A DNA stretch of 64,000 nt from the NCBI GenBank assembly GCA_035771175.1, contig CM069590.1, positions 58,783,683 to 58,847,682 on the forward strand, written 5' to 3'. A program made the position numbers and the translations under genes. Positions 61,424 through 64,000 of the stretch are shown here, one piece after another (position 1 is the first letter of the stretch; every line of letters starts with the position of its first letter). The DNA comes from Paratinospora sagittata (lineage: Eukaryota > Streptophyta > Magnoliopsida > Ranunculales > Menispermaceae). The notes below the pieces were generated by a model that ran no database searches, was not told the DNA's origin, and saw only the letters and a list, made by a program, of their open reading frames with translations.

Positions 61424-63238
61424 ATGGATACTCTCTACAAGTTTCTGCGTTTTGCAACTCTTCTCCTATTTGCAGCATTTGTTGAAGAAACAGAAGCTGA
61501 TGCTATGGTCACTGGCACAGTCTTTTGTGACCAATGCAAAGATGGGCAAAGAAGTCTCTTTGATTACCCATTAAGTGGTGAGTCTGAGTCATGCATTCCA
61601 TTTTGTTTGAAATGAAATTTCTGTGAGAATATATAAGTTTTTAAGTGAATCATAAGTTTCTTATGTTCTGAGGGTCTTTTTTAATGCTTTTTCTAAACTG
61701 TTAGTGAAATCTCCTCAAAATCAAAAGTGAAATGGACAGATGTTCATAGCATTGCATTTCTTTGTAAATTTTTAGGGAGAACAAAGATCTGTGGAACTTT
61801 CATGTCTCTCTCACACTCCTTACAAATGATCTAAACATTAGGGAGAACAAAGTATTGATTTGTTACATCTTGAATTGTAGGAATGAAGGTGACTATAGCT
61901 TGCCTAGACAGTAATGGGCAAGTCACAATGTGGAAGGAAGAGACCACAAATTGGCTTGGAAGCTACACTGTGAGGTTCGACGGAAGCCCGGACTTGAGCA
62001 GTTGCCAAGCACAACTCTCAGGGAATGAGCAGAGCTCAACAGGCTGTGGAGCCATATCTGGACCTGCCCAGCAACTGATACTTATGTTTAGAATGTTTGA
62101 TTTAGAAATGTATGCAGTGGACTCACTTCTATCCCAACCAGCTAATCCCATGTCTTTCTGCCCAAGATCATCCAACCCCCAGCCTAAGCCAGTGCCCGTG
62201 CCGAGCCCTCCGACAGTAGAGTTGCCGCCGCCGCCGCCGCCATTCCCTCCAGTTGTTGGGCCTCCCCCCATACCCTTCATGGAAGCTTCAGCTTGTCCTT
62301 ACCAGTAAGTGTTGGTGGTTTTGATTCGCTTTGTAGTCCTTTTGAGATCTTACTTAATGCCCATTTGGTAGAGCTTTTCAAGTGTTTTCAGCTGTACTTT
62401 TTAAGGGGAAAAACGTTTTGCATTAGTTGAGTGTTTGCAAACTATTTTTAGGTAAAAAATACATTTTAAGTTATTTGACATTTGCTTTTGGATCAAATTA
62501 TAGTTTTTTTTTTTTTTTTCTTCAGAGATGCAGTCTCGACCAGCTTTTCTTAACCGTGTTTTTTTAAAAGTTGTACCAAACATGTCGTACTAAAAAAGTT
62601 ACAAACACTTTTAAGAAAAATTAGTCCCCATAATTTGATTATAGGGTTTAAGCAGTTGTTAGGAATAGAAAGGATAAACATATCATTTCAAGTAAAAAAA
62701 AAATGCTTTTAAAATACTCGACTAAACACTTTTATCAAGGTAAAAACACTTCTAAAATAATATTTGTCGAAGGGTGAGCTTCTATAGAGGTAATTACTTC
62801 ACATGCACTTTTGAAAAAAACGACAGGAAGTTGTGTCAAACAAGACCTTAATTACGTTTGTTTGTATGTAATTGATGATTCTGTAGGAATTGGACAATGC
62901 CAGAGTACAGATGTCATTGGAGGGTGGTGGAGCCAGGCACAAAGGTGGCAATTGCATTTGGGCTAATTGCAGCTAGAAAATATGGGACTGATATGAGCTT
63001 GAGAGAGGCTCTAATGGGTAGAGGAGATGTTTATAGGACACTTTTAAGGGAAGCAACCACTGCACTTCTCAACTCCTACAACAGCATTCTATATGGGTAC
63101 CCTACAGTTAGTGTAGTTTACCACATGAACTGGGCTCTTATGGGCAGCCCTAGGCAGGCTCTCCTAACAGCCTTACGGTTCAAGAGGGCAAATTCTGGCT
63201 ATGGTACCATTGGATGCAATTTTAGCCCTTGCAAGTGA
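61424..63238 (+). CDS. Secreted proline-rich Pollen Ole e 1 / extensin-family protein
   Basis: Probable cell-wall or extracellular protein. Exons 61424-61577, 61881-62304 and 62887-63238 (TGA) give 309 residues in a continuous frame. An N-terminal signal peptide ('FLRFATLLLFAAFVEETEA') is followed by the Ole e 1 signature 'VTGTVFCDQCKDG', further cysteines ('TIACLDSNG', 'SSCQAQL', 'STGCGA', 'SFCPRSS'), and a proline-rich linker ('PKPVPVPSPPTVELPPPPPP'). A C-terminal domain of about 130 residues ('MPEYRCHWRVVEPGTKVAIA', 'ALMGRGDVYRTLL', 'NSGYGTIGCNFSPCK') has conserved Cys. The linker has few SPPPP units, so it is not a classical extensin. The role may be structural or signalling; no enzyme motif. 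Confidence 0.92.
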
Positions 63239-63941
63239 AGTGATCATGAAGCAATTTATCATTTTCTGATATACATATTCATATAAAAGAGAGATTGTTT
63301 TTTGTAATCTTTAAATGCTATGTACTGCCCTGACTTTTGGGTATTTATTATATCAGTTATTATTAATTATTAGACTTTTAAGCTAAGATGAGAAGAAAAG
63401 AAAAATGCTAAGTTTTCTCCTAAAGTAGTTTCTATTATGTGCTGAAATTAAAAAAAAACTATAAAGGAAAAAAGAAAAACCACCATTTTTTTTATCCAAT
63501 TATTTCTTCTCAAGTCCATATGTTTTCTCCAATATATATCCAACAGCTTTTATATATATATATAGCTGCCAACAAAAGGAATATTAATCATGGATTTTGT
63601 CATATTTAAACAGAGTCACTTTCAAAACTGCATCACAACCATATTATTGTGTAATCCCAATTAGTCAATTAGAAATAAATGCCTGTAATTTCCAAATGAA
63701 AAGATCTCAGTTTATTTGCAGCACTAATAAATTTTGATGTATTACGTATCTCTGTTTCTTATCATTAAATACACATTTCTGCTTCTCCCAAGTATCAACT
63801 AACTCATTGTTATTATTTATTAATTTACAAAATATCTCATTGAGAATGCAATTTTACATATATTCAAATCTTCCACCATTAAATTTTTTTTTTCATGTTT
63901 TGTCACTTTCCATGATCAAAAGTCTAATCACTCTCAAATTA

Positions 63942-63978
<37 letters not shown>

Positions 63979-64000
63979 AATCTATAAATGAAAGACTCAA
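63239..64000. other. 3' UTR and AT-rich flank with (AT)n
   Basis: 'aaaagagagattg' near 63287 and the following 100 bases are probable 3' UTR. 63555-63565 and 63946-63973 are AT microsatellites. No gene in the last 700 bases. Confidence 0.6.

Overview
This window is nuclear DNA from a flowering plant, almost certainly a eudicot: AT-rich, intron-rich genes with GT-AG borders, many microsatellites, and copia, L1-type, RTE-type, Mutator-like and hAT-like elements. Six protein genes are supported, and I rebuilt exons by eye from splice borders, frame continuity and family resemblance. The gene content and order (NUP188, cyclophilin, NIPA-type transporter, eIF4B-like, proline-rich Ole e 1-like) resemble what I recall of the Arabidopsis At4g38710-At4g38770 interval. 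That comparison is from memory and needs a search.

Layout. 1-31147 (+): the 3' two thirds of a NUP188 nucleoporin gene, whose introns are swollen with mobile DNA. One 7.9 kb intron holds a copia element containing an L1-type LINE fragment, which in turn contains a Mutator-like element; all three levels show target-site duplications. 32224-39438 (-): a complete 16-exon LIN/CERBERUS-type U-box and WD40 E3 ligase gene, tail-to-tail with NUP188. 43959-44477 (+): an intronless cyclophilin, head-to-head with LIN across about 4.5 kb. 47717-53000 (+): a nine-exon NIPA-type magnesium transporter. 55041-59340 (+): an eIF4B-like gene with a long first exon and a tiny last exon. 61424-63238 (+): a three-exon secreted proline-rich Ole e 1-domain protein.

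The genes are not an operon or an obvious pathway. They are independent housekeeping genes (nuclear pore, protein folding, Mg transport, translation initiation) plus a cell-wall or secreted protein and one symbiosis-associated ubiquitin ligase. The most unusual material lies between and inside the genes: the three-level nest, a foldback element with palindromic TTCGGCC-type minisatellites that may have a second relative in the window, a GC-AG intron in NUP188, and an in-frame stop-free 81-nt intron in LIN. I saw no tRNA, rRNA, CRISPR or convincing organellar insertion.
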